Part shown: positions 1-12,054 of the stretch, one piece after another
Layout: each line of letters opens with the position of its first letter
Position numbering within the stretch: position 1 is the first letter of the stretch
Assembly: GCA_010094045.1 (NCBI GenBank)
Contig: ML986659.1
Span: forward strand, 111,887-175,886
From: Lojkania enalia
Lineage: Eukaryota; Ascomycota; Dothideomycetes; Pleosporales
Length of the DNA: 64,000 bases
Direction of reading: 5' to 3'
The notes under the pieces: model-generated
What the model saw: only the letters and a program-made list of their open reading frames with translations
What the model was told of the DNA's origin: nothing
Database searches by the model: none
Position numbers and translations under genes: made by a program

Positions 1-161
1 TCGTAATAGATCCGTCTTACTATTATTCGAACTATTAGTCTATAAACTATAACTATTATAGTAATACTACCCTTTCTTCTATATATAGAGAGTATCTTTC
101 TTAGGGTTTGTCCTATAATCTTTCTCTAACTAAGGGTACCTTTTACTATTTTCTAGCGAAT

Positions 162-460
162 ATGTCGAAAGTTTATAAGAAGTCTACTTCTACCTATTAA
201 GATTTTATAGCTATTAAGGAAGAGGGGATTTATTACTTAGAGGAATCCGCGCGTTGCTATTAGACGGCTCTTTCTTATCTAAAATATACTAAGAAGTATA
301 TTCGTTCTCTAGAGGAGTATAGTTTTAATCTTAGTAAATAAGAGGTGAAGTTAATAGAAGAGTAAGAGAAGTTGGAAGAAGAGGAGAGGAGGTCTACTAT
401 ATCCGAGGCGCCCTCTACTATTATTCTAAGTTTTATATAAGAGGCTTCTTTTATATTACT
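162..460 (+). pseudogene. RIPped plus-strand ORF relic beyond the integrase end
   Basis: From ATG at 162 one plus-strand frame reads about 100 codons of Lys/Glu-rich, coiled-coil-like protein (for example KYTKKYIRSLEEYSFNLSK and later EEEERRSTISEAPST). It is interrupted only by TAA or TAG codons of the kind RIP makes from CAA, CAG or TGG. It lies 3' of the integrase region of the minus-strand Gypsy relic and in the opposite orientation. It could be an antisense accessory ORF of that element, part of a different element, or a captured gene. I do not recognise the protein. Confidence 0.4.
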
Positions 461-849
461 ACTGCTATTACTTCTTAACTAGGCTCTACTTAATAACCTA
501 TTATTCTAGCCTTCTAGCGAAACTCCTTTAGCTTCGTAGTATAGTTGGTTAGATTCTATACTAGTTCCTATAAACTTTTCTCCTATAGGTATCCTTCCTA
601 TTTTACTAGATATTTCTACTAACGTCTAAACCGTTTCTTTACTAGTATATATTCTACTTTATATTCTTATTCTAGTTCTATATTAATAGTTTCTTATAGT
701 AGTACATCGTCTAGTACTGGTTCTAGTCTTAACTTGTAAAATACTAGGTATATTTTTATATTTTCTAGTAGCCTTAGTTTAAAATTTATAGGTCTAATCT
801 ATTCCTTAATTAGAAATAGTCCTATCCTCTTATAATCTAGCTTTTTTAT

Positions 850-3800
850 AGGCCTTTTAGTCTTTAAGTTTTTTGTTAACAGGAAAACTTTACCCTCCTT
901 TTTAAAGGTTAGTCCCTTAACCCTTAGCTTATTAGCTTATTCTACTATTTTAAGATTTCTTAACTAAATCTTTTCCCTAAGCTAATTGTAGATTTCTTTT
1001 ATTTCTCTAGCTTTCTAGTCTACTAGTAGAACTAGAGACTTTTTCTTATTCTATTTCTAATATATAATAGCTTTTTATCTGTAGTTAGCTTTAAAGGGTA
1101 TAGTCCCTATTATACTTTAGATTGTTCTATTATAGGCTTTCTATACTATAGGTAATAATTCAACCTAATTGTTTTATTATTTATTAATATACATTCTTAA
1201 ATACGTTTCTAGGCTCTAGTTAACTTATTTTATCTAACTATCTATCTGTAGGTAGAAGCTGGTTAACATCTATTATTAGATTCCTATTTTCTCTATCTAT
1301 TTTTACTAGTATTTAGATATAAACAACTTGTTTCTATCTAAAGTAATATACTTTAGAACTCTATATTCCGTAAATACTATATATAATAACTCGTATACTA
1401 GTTCGGGTACTATTATTATTTCTAATACTAGTCTAAAGTGCGTATATTTTATTAACTAATCTACTATATTTATAATTATATCGCATTTTCTTCCTAACTC
1501 TAGTTCTATTAACTCTAGTAACTTAGTTACGAAGTTAATTATAATCTATTCCTATAGTCCTTTAGGTACTTCTAATAGTTATAAGAACCTATAAGGCTTA
1601 TATCTTATAGTCTTATTCTTTCCACATTCTAAATACTTACTTAGTATATCTTATACTTCTTTTCTTACGTTGATAAGGGTAAAGCTCTTCCTTAGCTTTT
1701 ACTCTGTTTCTACTACTCCTAAATACTCCTATTCTAGTAATTTGTGTAATTCTTTTATTATCTACTTTTATACGTGCGGGTATATATATAGTTATTTTTA
1801 AGTTGTGTTTTTAATTGCTTTTACTTTATTACTACTTATTAGATATCGTTCTACTATCTATATATCTCTTAGCTTCTATTACTAGGTTTGCTCTAGCGTA
1901 ATTAGTTTTATAATTTGGGCGACTCGTGGGTAGTTATATATAAGAGATCTATCTAATTCCTATTTTAGGATCGTATCTCTTTTATATTTTTCTTTAGTTA
2001 TATAGTTAGCTCTATAACTTAGCACGTCTACTACTATATTTTCTAACTCTTTTCGGTGCGTTATTCTAAAATTATAGTCTACTAACTATTCTACCTATTA
2101 TATTTATCTTTCTATAAGTTCTTTTATTATTATAAAGTATATAAGATTTTTATAATCTGTCTAGACTTTAAATAGGTATTTAGTTCCTACTAGATATACT
2201 TACTATTCTCTTAACGCTTTAACTATTACTAATAGTTCTTTATCGTATATATCGTAGTTGAGTTCTTCTAGTTTTATCTTTCTTAAAAAGTAGGCTTATA
2301 GCCTCTACTTTCTATCTTCGTTTTACTAACTTAAGTAAGCGCCTATTACTTTGTCCGAAGTATCAGTTTTCACTTAGAATTACTTTTCTAGGTCTAGTAT
2401 TCTTAGTATTAATACTAAGGTAAAGTAAGCTTTTAATTCCTTAAAGGCTTTTTACTGCGCTTCTTACTACTTAAACCCTTTTTCTTTTTTAGTAATTTCT
2501 GTTAAGGGTACTACTACTCTAAAGTACCTACTTATAAATTTCCTATAGAAGTTCGCGAAGCTTAGAAAAGATTAAACTTATTTAACTAAGGTAGATACTA
2601 GCTATTCCAGTATTACTTTAACCTTTTCTTATTCTATTTCGATACTATCTCTAGATATCTAGAACCCTAGGAATTCTATTCCTGTTTTATAAAACTCGCA
2701 TTTCTCTAGGGCTATAAGTAATTTATACTCTTATAGTTTCTCTAGTACTTTTCTAATATATTCTTTATACTCTCTTAGCGATCTATTTATATAGACTAGA
2801 ATATTATCTAGGTATACTATTATAAATATATCTAAGTATTCTCTTAACGTATTATTTATAACTGCTTAGAAGGTTACTAGTATATTTATAAGTCTAAATA
2901 GTATTACTAGGTATTTAAAGAGACCTTCTCTTATCTTAAATACTATTTTCTATTCGTAGCCCTTCTTTATCCGAATTTAGTAGTATCCTTCTCTTATATT
3001 AAACTTTATAAACTACTTAGCTCCTTATAACTAATTTATAAGTTCTATTATCCTAGGTAACAGGTATCTATTTTTCTTAGTTGTGTTATTTAGCTGTTTA
3101 TAGTCTATATACAACCTTAGTTTACCGTTTTTCTTAGATACGAATAATATTAGTAATACTATTTTATTCTAGCTTAGTTGTATATACCCTCTTACTAAAT
3201 TCTTTTAGATATACTTCTTAAGTTCTTCTCTTTATTCTCAGTTTAAGTTATATATTAGACTAGGTTTTAGCTTCTTTTTATCCTCGATAATAATTTTATA
3301 GTTGTATTTCTTATATTTAGGTAACCGTCTATTTTCTACTTCTTTATATAGCCCTGTAAATTTGCTGTAATTCTCTTAGATTTCTTAGGGTATACTATCG
3401 TTCTATAGTTCCTTATATACTTTTCGAACTATAATAATACCTAGCATCTATTTTATCTTCTTAAGATATCTCGCTATTATAGCTGCTAATACTCTCTATA
3501 TTAACTATAGACCCGAAGAACGCCTTATCTTATACTATTCTGCTACCTATTCCGTTTTAGATCAGCTCTATAGCCTATAAACTATCTTTTACTACTAATC
3601 TACTCTAGAATTATATTTAGCTAGCTAGTCTATACTTAGTAATATATTAAATTTTCCTAGGTTTATAATATTAATACTTCTTATATTAGTATATCCTGCA
3701 ATGTTAAGTACTTACTTCTTAGTTTCTATTAGTACAACTCCTCTGCTATAGTCTATTAGCTTATTATCTACTAGGTGTATCGTGTAAGATACTATTTTTT

Positions 3801-5950
3801 CCCTCTACTCTATATTATTCTCGTGAACCTATTATACTGATATAAACGTGTCTAAAGCTCTACTATCGAGTAGTACTCTAAGCTTCCTCCTATTAAACTC
3901 CGCTTAGAGTACTATATATAAAGGTACTATACTAGTAACCCTTCTAATAGCTTTTCTACCTAGTTCCTCGGCGTAGCTATCGCCTTAAGGGCTGCTTAGT
4001 TTTTTAACTAAGGTGGGAAGAATCCTACCTTCTTCTTTTCTCCTCTATATAGTAGACATCTATCTATACTGCACCTTATCTATAGTTCTTAAGTATAAGC
4101 GGCCTTTACTTACTTACTATATATCTTATACTTCTATCCTAAGAAATACTATTACTATTCGATTAGTCGATAGTCTTCGTCTAATTCTTACTATCTAAGT
4201 ACCCTAAATATATCTTAGTAGTACTAGTATCTAACTATATATTATTTCCAGCTTAGCGCTTTATATTCCTCTAAATATATATTATCCTCAGGATATTCCT
4301 CCTCCTTAGATATACTTACTTCTATTGTCTTACGAGCTGTAATATTAAGTCGTCCTCTAACGTTCCCTTATATCTCCCTTACCTCTAAGATTATCTTTCT
4401 CAGCTTTTCAGCTTCTACGACGATTTTACTAAGCCGGTATAGATACTCTATTCTAAGGTAAATTAGATTTCTATAAATCTAACAGTACCTATTTTCTATA
4501 TAATCTTCTATTTTATTCTAAAATAGTAAAATTCTTAGTAATAATTATATATCTATTCTTAGCTATACTCCTAGCTTTATTTTAATACTCTTATATATCT
4601 AGTAATTATCCTAATAACAGCTGGCCTAATCTTTTTTATAGCTGTTCTTATAGGGTAGTATATATTTCTCTTTCTTATCTTTTACTAGTTCTATAAGGTA
4701 GCCTTAGTATATTTCTTATATATACTCGAATATTTCTTTATTTATAACCTTTCCTACTAATTTTACTACGTTTTCTAGTATATTCTAGCTGTCTCGGAAC
4801 GTTACTTCTTTAAACGGGACGTTCTAGTATTTCTAGAAGTATAATCTTACCTAGTACGTTTTATTATAGATCTAGTACTTTTTTTACTTTATTCTTTCTA
4901 GGATTATCGCGCTATCGAGTCTTAGTACGTCTAGTAGGTATTCTATATTTCTAATAACTACTACTACCCTTTTTAGCTGTAGCTAATAATTGCTTCCTTC
5001 TTTTACTAAATAGTACATCCCGTATCTATCGTCTATATAATATATCTAGTATCTTATTAGTTATTAGCATCTATTAGTAGGTTGTGTAGTTATTGTCCAG
5101 GCTTCCTTTTTCTTGCTTAGATATTCTTTTACATAGTACCCTTTCTATCTATATAGAAGGCATGCTCCCTTTTTAAACCTTTCTTTCTTAAGATTACTTA
5201 TCCTTAATCGTTGGTAGTTCTTTCTCTTATCCTTTTTAACTTTTCTAAGGACTATTAGATTACTATCCTATAGCGCTATTTTACTTTCCTTCTTTACTAG
5301 TATAAATATCTACAGTTAAGATCTTTTCTCTATCTCCCGCTCGTACTGACGGTTATTAATCCTAACCGCTAATTCGATTATTTCTAATAGTTCTATTAGC
5401 CTTTCTTCTCTAGCTAGGTTATCCTTAACCTTATCCTTAAGACCTTTATAGAAGATTCCTACTAATATACTATCGTCCTATCCCAATCTAGCGCTAAGTT
5501 TTTAGAATTCTATAGTATAATCCATTACCCTCTTAGTCTAGGTTAGTCTTAGTAGCTTCCTTTATACCTTCTATTCTGCGTCTACTTCTCTGAAGATATT
5601 TTAGACCTTATTCTTAAATCCTTCCCAGCTCTTAAAAAGTTCGTCTGTAGATTCCCTAGTCTTCTTTATATTACCTCTATTCTCTAGCCAATCTACTATA
5701 AATAGTTCGGCCTATACTAGTAGTATTTCTTCTATATTTATTATTGTAGCTAAGATCTTATCCTTGTCTAGGAAGAAGGTCGTGCTATTAAACCTAAAGT
5801 ACAGCTTTATTAATATAAGAAAAGGGTTAATATATTCTTTCTTACTATTAAACTTTCTTAGTAAAGCTATTTTAGCTTATACTTATTATTTGGCTTTAGC
5901 CAGGTCGGCTCTAGCTACAGCTAGCTTATATTACATCTATATAATATAGG
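850..5950 (-). mobile_element. Ty3/Gypsy LTR retrotransposon relic (RIPped)
   Basis: Reading the minus strand through its many stops gives the pol domains in Ty3/Gypsy order. A CX2CX4HX4C-type gag zinc-knuckle remnant lies near 5110-5190. A retroviral-type aspartic protease remnant (LLDSRA, from a DSG-type site) is near 3845-3885. Reverse transcriptase follows, with the remnant [15 protein letters not shown] near 3085-3131 and the active-site remnant VYLDNILVY near 2795-2823. RNase H has NYDIYDKELLVIVKALRE and DYKN near 2150-2400. Integrase is near 1430-1570. RT before integrase separates Ty3/Gypsy from Copia. The stops and substitutions are those expected of G-to-A and C-to-T change. The element cannot be active. 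LTR boundaries could not be placed, so both ends are approximate. Confidence 0.85.
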
Positions 5951-5999
5951 TCTCCTATTCCTATACTTTCTATGCTATAGCTTCTTCTAGGGCTTACAG

Positions 6000-7220
6000 C
6001 CTTTAGGTTATTATAACTTAACTTTACGATGTAATAGACATCTTTAAATAGTTCCTATTCTCTTAATATTGGGTAGTTATTATATTACTAACCTATATAC
6101 TACTAGTATATATAATAACCGCTATTGCAGTCGTATATACACCGGGGCCTTATTTATATTAGGTTGGTTAGAGGTAGTAGCTTTAGTAAAGAGAGAGTAT
6201 TAGGTTCGCCGGTTCTTTAAATGTAACAAGTATATTTAGAAGTCTAATAGAGTAACGAGATAAATCTGCGAGAATAACTACTAAGGACTTAATCTAAATA
6301 AGAAGATCTTCTATCTTATATAGCTAAGTTTAAGACTGCCAAGCCTAGCTTATTAGGTCTATTAGGTCTGTCAGGTCTGCCCTGCTATACCTAACATTTC
6401 TACTATAGTTACGTATATAGGTTGTACTATACTTTATCATCTAACTAATTATCTCTCTAGTTCCTGCAGTCCTACTGCTTACTATCTAATAACTAGTTTC
6501 TAACATACTTCTATCTAGTATTACCTTATCGGTCTTCGTCTAAGTCGACCTCTATAGTAGCTAATATTGGATTAAGCCCTAGTTATAGAGGTGGTGCCTC
6601 TTAGCGTTCTGTGTTTATAACAGTAGACTTTAGTATACTACAGCTACTATAGAGAAACTAGCTATAACTTAAGAACTTATAAGAAAGATACTATAAATAC
6701 TCCTTAATCTAGTATAGCTTAAATATTATAATTATCTTATTATGTTATTAAAATAGATTGCTATAAAAGCGTAAAAAGTTAGTAGGGGTAGCTGCTTATT
6801 TATAGTAGCTACTCGCTTATAAATATATTAGACCTATAAGAAATTGATAAATATATTAAAAGGGAAAGAGCGATATAGTATCTCTAATTATAAATCTTTT
6901 ATACTAAAAGTTATTATAGAATACGTAAAAGTAATAAATCTATAGAAATAATATCTACTATATTCTTAGTAGAATCTCTAGAAGTTAAAGAGATAAGTAG
7001 TTTAAATAAGAAGCGGACTATTTAACTATATCCGGTCCAACTATAGTAGCCTAAATACTAACTTACTAGTACTAAAAGCGCTATAGAAAATAGTTATAGA
7101 AGAAATATAGAAATAGTTAGTATATTAAGATTAATTTTATAGTAGAGTCTAAGCTGTTAATATATATATAGTTTAATAAGTAAGAGAGATTTAATATAAA
7201 CTTAGAATATAATAGAAATT
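6000..7220. other. Uninterpretable RIPped AT-rich sequence
   Basis: Continuation of the mutated block between the gag end of the Gypsy relic and the second element. It should contain the 5' LTR and leader of the minus-strand element, but mutation is too heavy for me to place LTR ends or a primer-binding site. No readable domain seen. Confidence 0.5.
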
Positions 7221-8060
7221 TAGCGAGTCTACTAAATTATATCGGATACTATTATATAATATAAAATTATATTAGATATTAGCTAATATACCCCTTTTTC
7301 TATATATATAAAAATGGCCTACTAGTTATCCCTAATTAAAGTAGTTTAGTTTCTTATATCCCTCCCTAAGATAAGATTCGTCTCTTATAATATAGTATAT
7401 ATATTATTTCTAAAACTATAGAATTGCTAATAATTTATAGATTAGAAATATTCTAGATAAGTATAATAAGAAGAAAATAAATTCTATAAATAATTAAGGC
7501 TAATAAGGAGAAAAATATCTTAAGTTAATAAGTAGAAGTATTTAAGCGATAGACTACAAAAGATTAGGAGTAATAATAAGCTAAATTAAAGAATACTCTT
7601 AATAAGGCTATAAATAAAATAGAAGAAGCTAAGAAAGACTTTAACAAATCTTGTATAATTGCTGGGTTATATATAGAGAAGTTATAGAAGTAAATAGAGA
7701 AGTTAACCCCCTCTATAATAGATTACAAATAGAAGACGTAAAAAATTTCAGTAAAATTTGCAAAGGTCTATATTCTTAAGAGAGAATTATACGAAGAAAG
7801 GTAAGGCCTATCTAAAATAGATATAAAAGTAGGAGATCTTATAAGTTAGGTGTATAAGAAAGAAAAAGAGTAGTTAGATGTAGAATATAAGATATTATAC
7901 TAGAAAGGTACCTAAAAGAAGATTAAGAAGACTATAGAGCTGTTCGAATATTATAAATAACTTTCTAATATACTCTAAAGGGATAATCCTTAAAAATTTA
8001 AAGATAGCATTTTTTAGATCTTAGAGGATAAATTTGGAGGGTTAAAGAGTGTAATTAATA
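7221..8060 (+). mobile_element. Second LTR-element relic: LTR end plus gag-like region (RIPped)
   Basis: Positions 7221-7425 are a degraded copy of the sequence at 63437-63640. Both share the landmark 'atataccccttttt/c', a TATA-like 'tatataaaaatgg' or 'acataaatatgg', and 'atctccctccctgagac' (here with A for G and T for C). Almost all differences are C to T or G to A. Downstream, to about 8060, one plus-strand frame reads Lys/Glu-rich, coiled-coil-like protein with RIP-type stops. An LTR followed by gag would explain this arrangement. The element is truncated at its right end near 8160. Confidence 0.5.
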
Positions 8061-8321
8061 GTAAATAATAAGACTTAGTAGGGAAAGATATATAATACCT
8101 AGAGTAGTATTTTTAGTAAAATAGATTAGCATTAGTCTATTATGTTAGTAAGGTGCGAGCGACATACGTTAGCATTAGTTAGAGCGGCTATTAGCGGGCG
8201 ATCGATAATTAGGATTAGTAATATCTTCTAAATTAATTATTTATTGCATATACTAAACAGTCTAATTTCCTTAATATTATTAAGTATAGACTTTACTTAG
8301 CATATTTTCGTATATGTTTTT

Positions 8322-9025
8322 ATTGCGTATCAGGTAGTATTAATTGCTGAGGCAAATATTTATATATTAAAGGAGGGTAAGTTACCTATCTAGCTAGAGG
8401 TTAATAGTAGCAAGACTATATAGGTCTGAAAATATGCTAACTATAATAGGATAGTAGGAATACGTAATAACTTTATCATGAAATGTTTCGAAGCGTTAAT
8501 ATACTATAAAAGTATAAGCTTAGCTGTGTATTATTTAAATATATATTCTAACTAAGAATCAACTATTCCTACTCTATAATACTATGTCCGTCTTCCGCAG
8601 TTGCTTCTAGATTTCATTCTGAAAGGGTTTAAAATGACTGGGCAACTATTTCTTACAATTGCCAATTAAACTATAAATATCTCGTATATTAATATATAGT
8701 ATGTATCGGTATGTCCCGCTATATCTCTAATTTTATAATTCTCTTACACTATGTTACAAAGTTATTGTGATTTAGAGTAGTGTAAAAGAATAAGTTATCG
8801 TTGTAGAAACCGAAGACTTGAATAATTAAAATGCAACCGCTATCTTTGTCACTTCTATATGCAATTTCAGTATATCATATGTTACATCTTCCTACTATCC
8901 TATTATAGTTGGTCTGTTTTCAGGCCTATATAGTCTCGCCATTACCAGCCTCTAGCTAGGCAGGCTACTTACCCTCCAATACATCAATATTTGCCTCAGC
9001 AATTGATGCTGCTTGATACGCGACA
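8322..9025. mobile_element. Non-autonomous TIR element, copy 1 (~700 bp)
   Basis: The left arm (8322-8469) and right arm (8881-9025) are inverted copies of one ~150-bp sequence. The outer end is GCGTATCAGG/CTTGATACGC, and the arm includes CTATATAGGCCTGAAAA and ACTATAATAGGATAGTAG. The same arm occurs at 12055, 32319 and 33041. The left arm carries many C-to-T and G-to-A changes while the right arm is nearly clean, as if RIP from the adjacent block stopped inside the element. The interior (8470-8880) has no ORF and no clear similarity to the interior of copy 2. It contains a small inverted repeat (8738-8791). Confidence 0.7.
8738..8791. repeat. Imperfect 14-bp inverted repeat
   Basis: ATTCTCTTACACTA at 8738-8751 is mirrored by TAGTGTAAAAGAAT at 8778-8791, giving 13 of 14 paired positions around a 26-nt loop. 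It lies inside TIR element copy 1. Function unknown. It may be an older nested miniature element or a chance hairpin. Confidence 0.4.
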
Positions 9026-9201
9026 TTATATATAGTATATTCGGGTCTGATCTACATTAAGCATGCCTCTCTATTCATAAATACACTGGAGCCCTATGTT
9101 AAAAGAGAACGGTGCAATTCATGTAACCTAAGTAATTTTTATGCCTTCTTTTACTTATTTCCTCATAGATACATCTGTGAGGGATAGCCTGGACAGCTTC
9201 A

Positions 9202-10427
9202 ATGAATAGTACTGAGAGAACTCCGAGAAAAATCCCAGCCGCGATAGAACGAATGAATACTCTACCTTTGAAATGATCCAGAACGGGTTAGAGAAAGATT
9301 TTCTATCCAATTTCGCGAAGATTCACCCTCCTGAACAATTTAAGCGCAGCAGACATGATAAGGTCGCTAAGGGCTATAAAGATTGTTTGCCGACACATGA
9401 ATTGCTGTTGGGCAAAGGAAACAATTTCCGAAAAGGAAGGTTCATGATGACGTGAGCAAGAATGATTTCACAATTTATTTCCGAGATGCCTATAATATAC
9501 AAATATCAGAGCCATAAAGAGTCATCCTATTGCATCCACCACGTAAGCTTAAAAGTATCATCGAAGTCTAAGTGCAGGCTCTGCTGCGCTATTACTCTTT
9601 GGCCGAAGGTAGCGTTACCCAGGTCCCATATAGTAGCCTAAAGCCAGTCATGATCGGCAAAAACTGCAGTAACACAGAAATAAAGCTGAAGATTACTCGT
9701 AAAAAAAGACCGACGGGGGTAGCCAAAGGAGTAAATGGGCCGACGCCGTTAATATCCAATATCACTCACAATGATAGCCCATTTAGAATGTCGGTTCGGA
9801 ATCCGGTCATTATAGTGGATGATGTCAAGATCACACCAACAGATTCGAGTGCTTATCTCCGGGGCGCATAATCATGTGGTATCAAGCATGTAAGGTAGAA
9901 CTAAACAGCATAAAATAAAGAACCCGGAGGCACAATTGACGATGTCCCCCTGCAATGAATGAGTAATAAGGTCTGTGCAGAACCTGTCCCACAGAAAGCC
10001 TGCGACACGGACCTGATATATTTATTGCAACCTTTGGAGGGATCGTGCTAATAACGGAACAGCGCACGAGTATAGCTCAGAATCAAAAACCCAAGTCAAG
10101 TCAAGCAAAGCGGCACGCACCCGAAGCTGCATGCGGAAAACGTCGATTTTGGCAAGAGCTTTAAGATCTCCAGGAAAAAATTTTACGAACAAATCCGAGT
10201 TATTGAAGAAGTGTGATGACATGCGAACTCGACCTGGAGAAGAAGAATTCTATTGCAAAAGTCAATTAGTATTTGCAGGACTCATCAACGCCTGTTCAGT
10301 AACCAAGGAACCGAAAGCAGCAATCAGTACTAAAGATGGTCAATTGCGCGCCAATAGACATTTTCAGGGCATACGCACTATTTTCGACATAATAGCATTT
10401 TCATTTCAGCTTGGAAGGTTCTGTTAG
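9202..10427 (+). pseudogene. Decayed protein-coding gene, family not recognised
   Basis: Successive plus-strand segments look like coding sequence but change frame or hit stops. One frame from 9202 reads MNSTERTPRKIPAAIERMN. The next frame (9216-9455) includes DFLSNFAKIHPPEQFKRS and ends LLLGKGNNFRKGRFMM. A one-base shift then continues as DVSKNDFTIYFRDAYNIQIS, runs through a TAA and another TAA, and continues to 9871 (VQALLRYYSLAEGSVTQVPY). Less certain coding-like pieces go on to 10427 (FKISRKKFYEQIRVIEEV, then RTRPGEEEFYCKSQLVFAG in another frame). The pattern fits an old gene with frameshifts and nonsense changes next to the RIPped block. Introns could explain some of the frame changes, but not the in-frame stops. 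I do not recognise the family. Confidence 0.4.
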
Positions 10428-11231
10428 ACAGTGTGAACGGTATGTTTTCCTATCCCAAGTGGATTCGATGTCTTGGGAGGGCCAGGATACAGCGTGGTTA
10501 ATACCAAGGCCAAAGGCATATATAACCTATAATAGATGATGAGGTCTGTATTATTAAGCGGTTTCGAACTTGCAGCAAATCACGAAAAAAGTGATCCGAT
10601 GTATCCAGTTCAACTTTAACCTTGATCTATTCGCGGTTAGTAACGAGCTGCGGACGGCGGGCTATCCGTCTTCCGATACGTGCGAAGAACGCGCCGCCAA
10701 GTCCGCTACCGAGAATGTGGTGTTAGCAGCCCTAGAGTGAACCAATGTTAGAGTGTGAGCTAGCCAAAAGAGGGGGTATCCTAGAGCGCACCTTATTGTC
10801 CACTGCAATCCACGGCTTTTTAGCGAGCCTTCCTAATTAGGCATGTTGGGGGCCTCGCTTAATGAAAGTCGCCAGTACAAATTGTGCACGTGATACCACA
10901 CCACTACTTCGTGCTTCGCTTCTCGCTGAGCCGACCAGGACCTCCAGAACACATCTAATCCTACGCTGCGGTCCCGTATCTCATTATTTAGTAGTAGCAT
11001 CAGCCTCGGTTGCGACGACGCAGCTTACTACATCTGCCGCTGTGGGCGCGGGGCCGGAGTGAATTGGTAGCAGCGTTAGTAGTTGGATCCAAAAATCGAG
11101 ACTGCCCTTCACCAGGTACCTGACTTGGACTCGCATAAATCTGGCGGCACCAATGAGCGCAATGAGCGCTGGCGGTCTGCATACATCTAGTGTTTCAGCA
11201 TCTGCAGTATCCTACGCCTTCTTCGCCTAAA
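10428..11231. other. No gene seen; small GC-rich patch
   Basis: No supportable ORF. A GC-rich patch at about 10620-10740 contrasts with its surroundings and could be a remnant of older coding sequence. One minus-strand frame there reads NTTFSVADLAARSS before a stop, which is not enough to name anything. Confidence 0.4.
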
Positions 11232-11790
11232 ATGTCATCGCCGAACGACAAACAAGCGAATATGGAGTTATACCGCACAACTAAAATACTGTGATATTTC
11301 CATACAGGAATTTCAATGGCCGAATTATGTGCATGCCTGGAGGAACGTGCCTGCGACCTCCAAGAACATAAAGACGCTTTGAAGCAAGAGTGCATCAGAG
11401 GGATTAGAACCGTAGAGGAGGGGGACCTGGCTCTCTTATTGGACATTCCAGCCACGAAAATAGATAACATGAATGAAGATACACAGTTCCTAGAGCATTG
11501 CAAGATTAGGATAGAAAGATTGGCGGCTGAGGATGCAGTTCCAGACTAGGACATAGGGGACGTTTAACGCATCTTGAAATATCTCACAGTGACCCTTCAA
11601 AGGAATTGGATTATGGATTCAAGGAGCTTAAAAATGAAAGTAGATGATCAAAGGATGAGCTACGTCCTGGTGGCACCGGAAAATTTTATGAGCTCTGCGA
11701 TAGGCTGGGAGTTCGTGAAGAGAATAAAGACAACCAACTTGGTGGGAAATTACAGAATGGACCCCCCTGGGTCTAGTTGTAGGCCAGAAT
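11232..11790 (+). pseudogene. Recently broken gene with a single early stop, family unknown
   Basis: From ATG at 11232 the frame reads MSSPNDKQANMELYRTTKIL, then TGA at 11292-11294, and continues in the same frame to 11549 (ISMAELCACLEERACDLQEH, then Lys/Glu/Leu-rich helical sequence). A CGA-to-TGA transition would account for the stop. Further coding-like sequence in another frame follows at about 11600-11790 (including SKDELRPGGTGKFYELCDRL and GVREENKDNQLGGKLQNG), again with TGA and TAG codons. It reads as a helical or coiled-coil fungal protein that has lost function. An alternative is a short real gene starting at the internal ATG at 11316 (77 codons). I do not recognise the family. Confidence 0.4.
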
Positions 11791-12054
11791 CAAATAGTGC
11801 TGCGGCATATCTATAACTCTAAGAAAAGACAATGAAACCGGTGGTTGAATTCCGCCTAGTCTCTATACTGCTAAAGGGGCTCTCATCAATAATAATTACT
11901 TCATGATTAGAGCAATAGGAACTCCCCTTACACATACTCCATGCTTGCCTAGAGCCTTTCATCAATAAGGAAACAATTTGCCTTAAAATATCAAGTATAC
12001 TGTTCTTTTGATGGGGTGGAAAACGCCACCGGCACACAAAAATACACGCAGTGG

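Larger units (their letters stand above)
1..8160. repeat. RIP-mutated AT-rich block
   Basis: The whole stretch is strikingly poor in the dinucleotides CA and TG and saturated with TA, while CG is still common. That is what repeat-induced point mutation at CpA sites on both strands leaves behind. TAG and TAA stops are very frequent in all frames. The block ends rather abruptly near 8160-8330, where ordinary composition returns. It holds at least two retroelement relics, listed separately. No intact gene is visible inside it. The window starts within the block, so its left edge is unknown. Confidence 0.9.

Noticed and set aside
4013..5949. Two 61-codon plus-strand ORFs in the RIPped block
   Set aside because: They run antisense to the Gypsy gag-pol relic and are made of low-complexity AT-rich codons.
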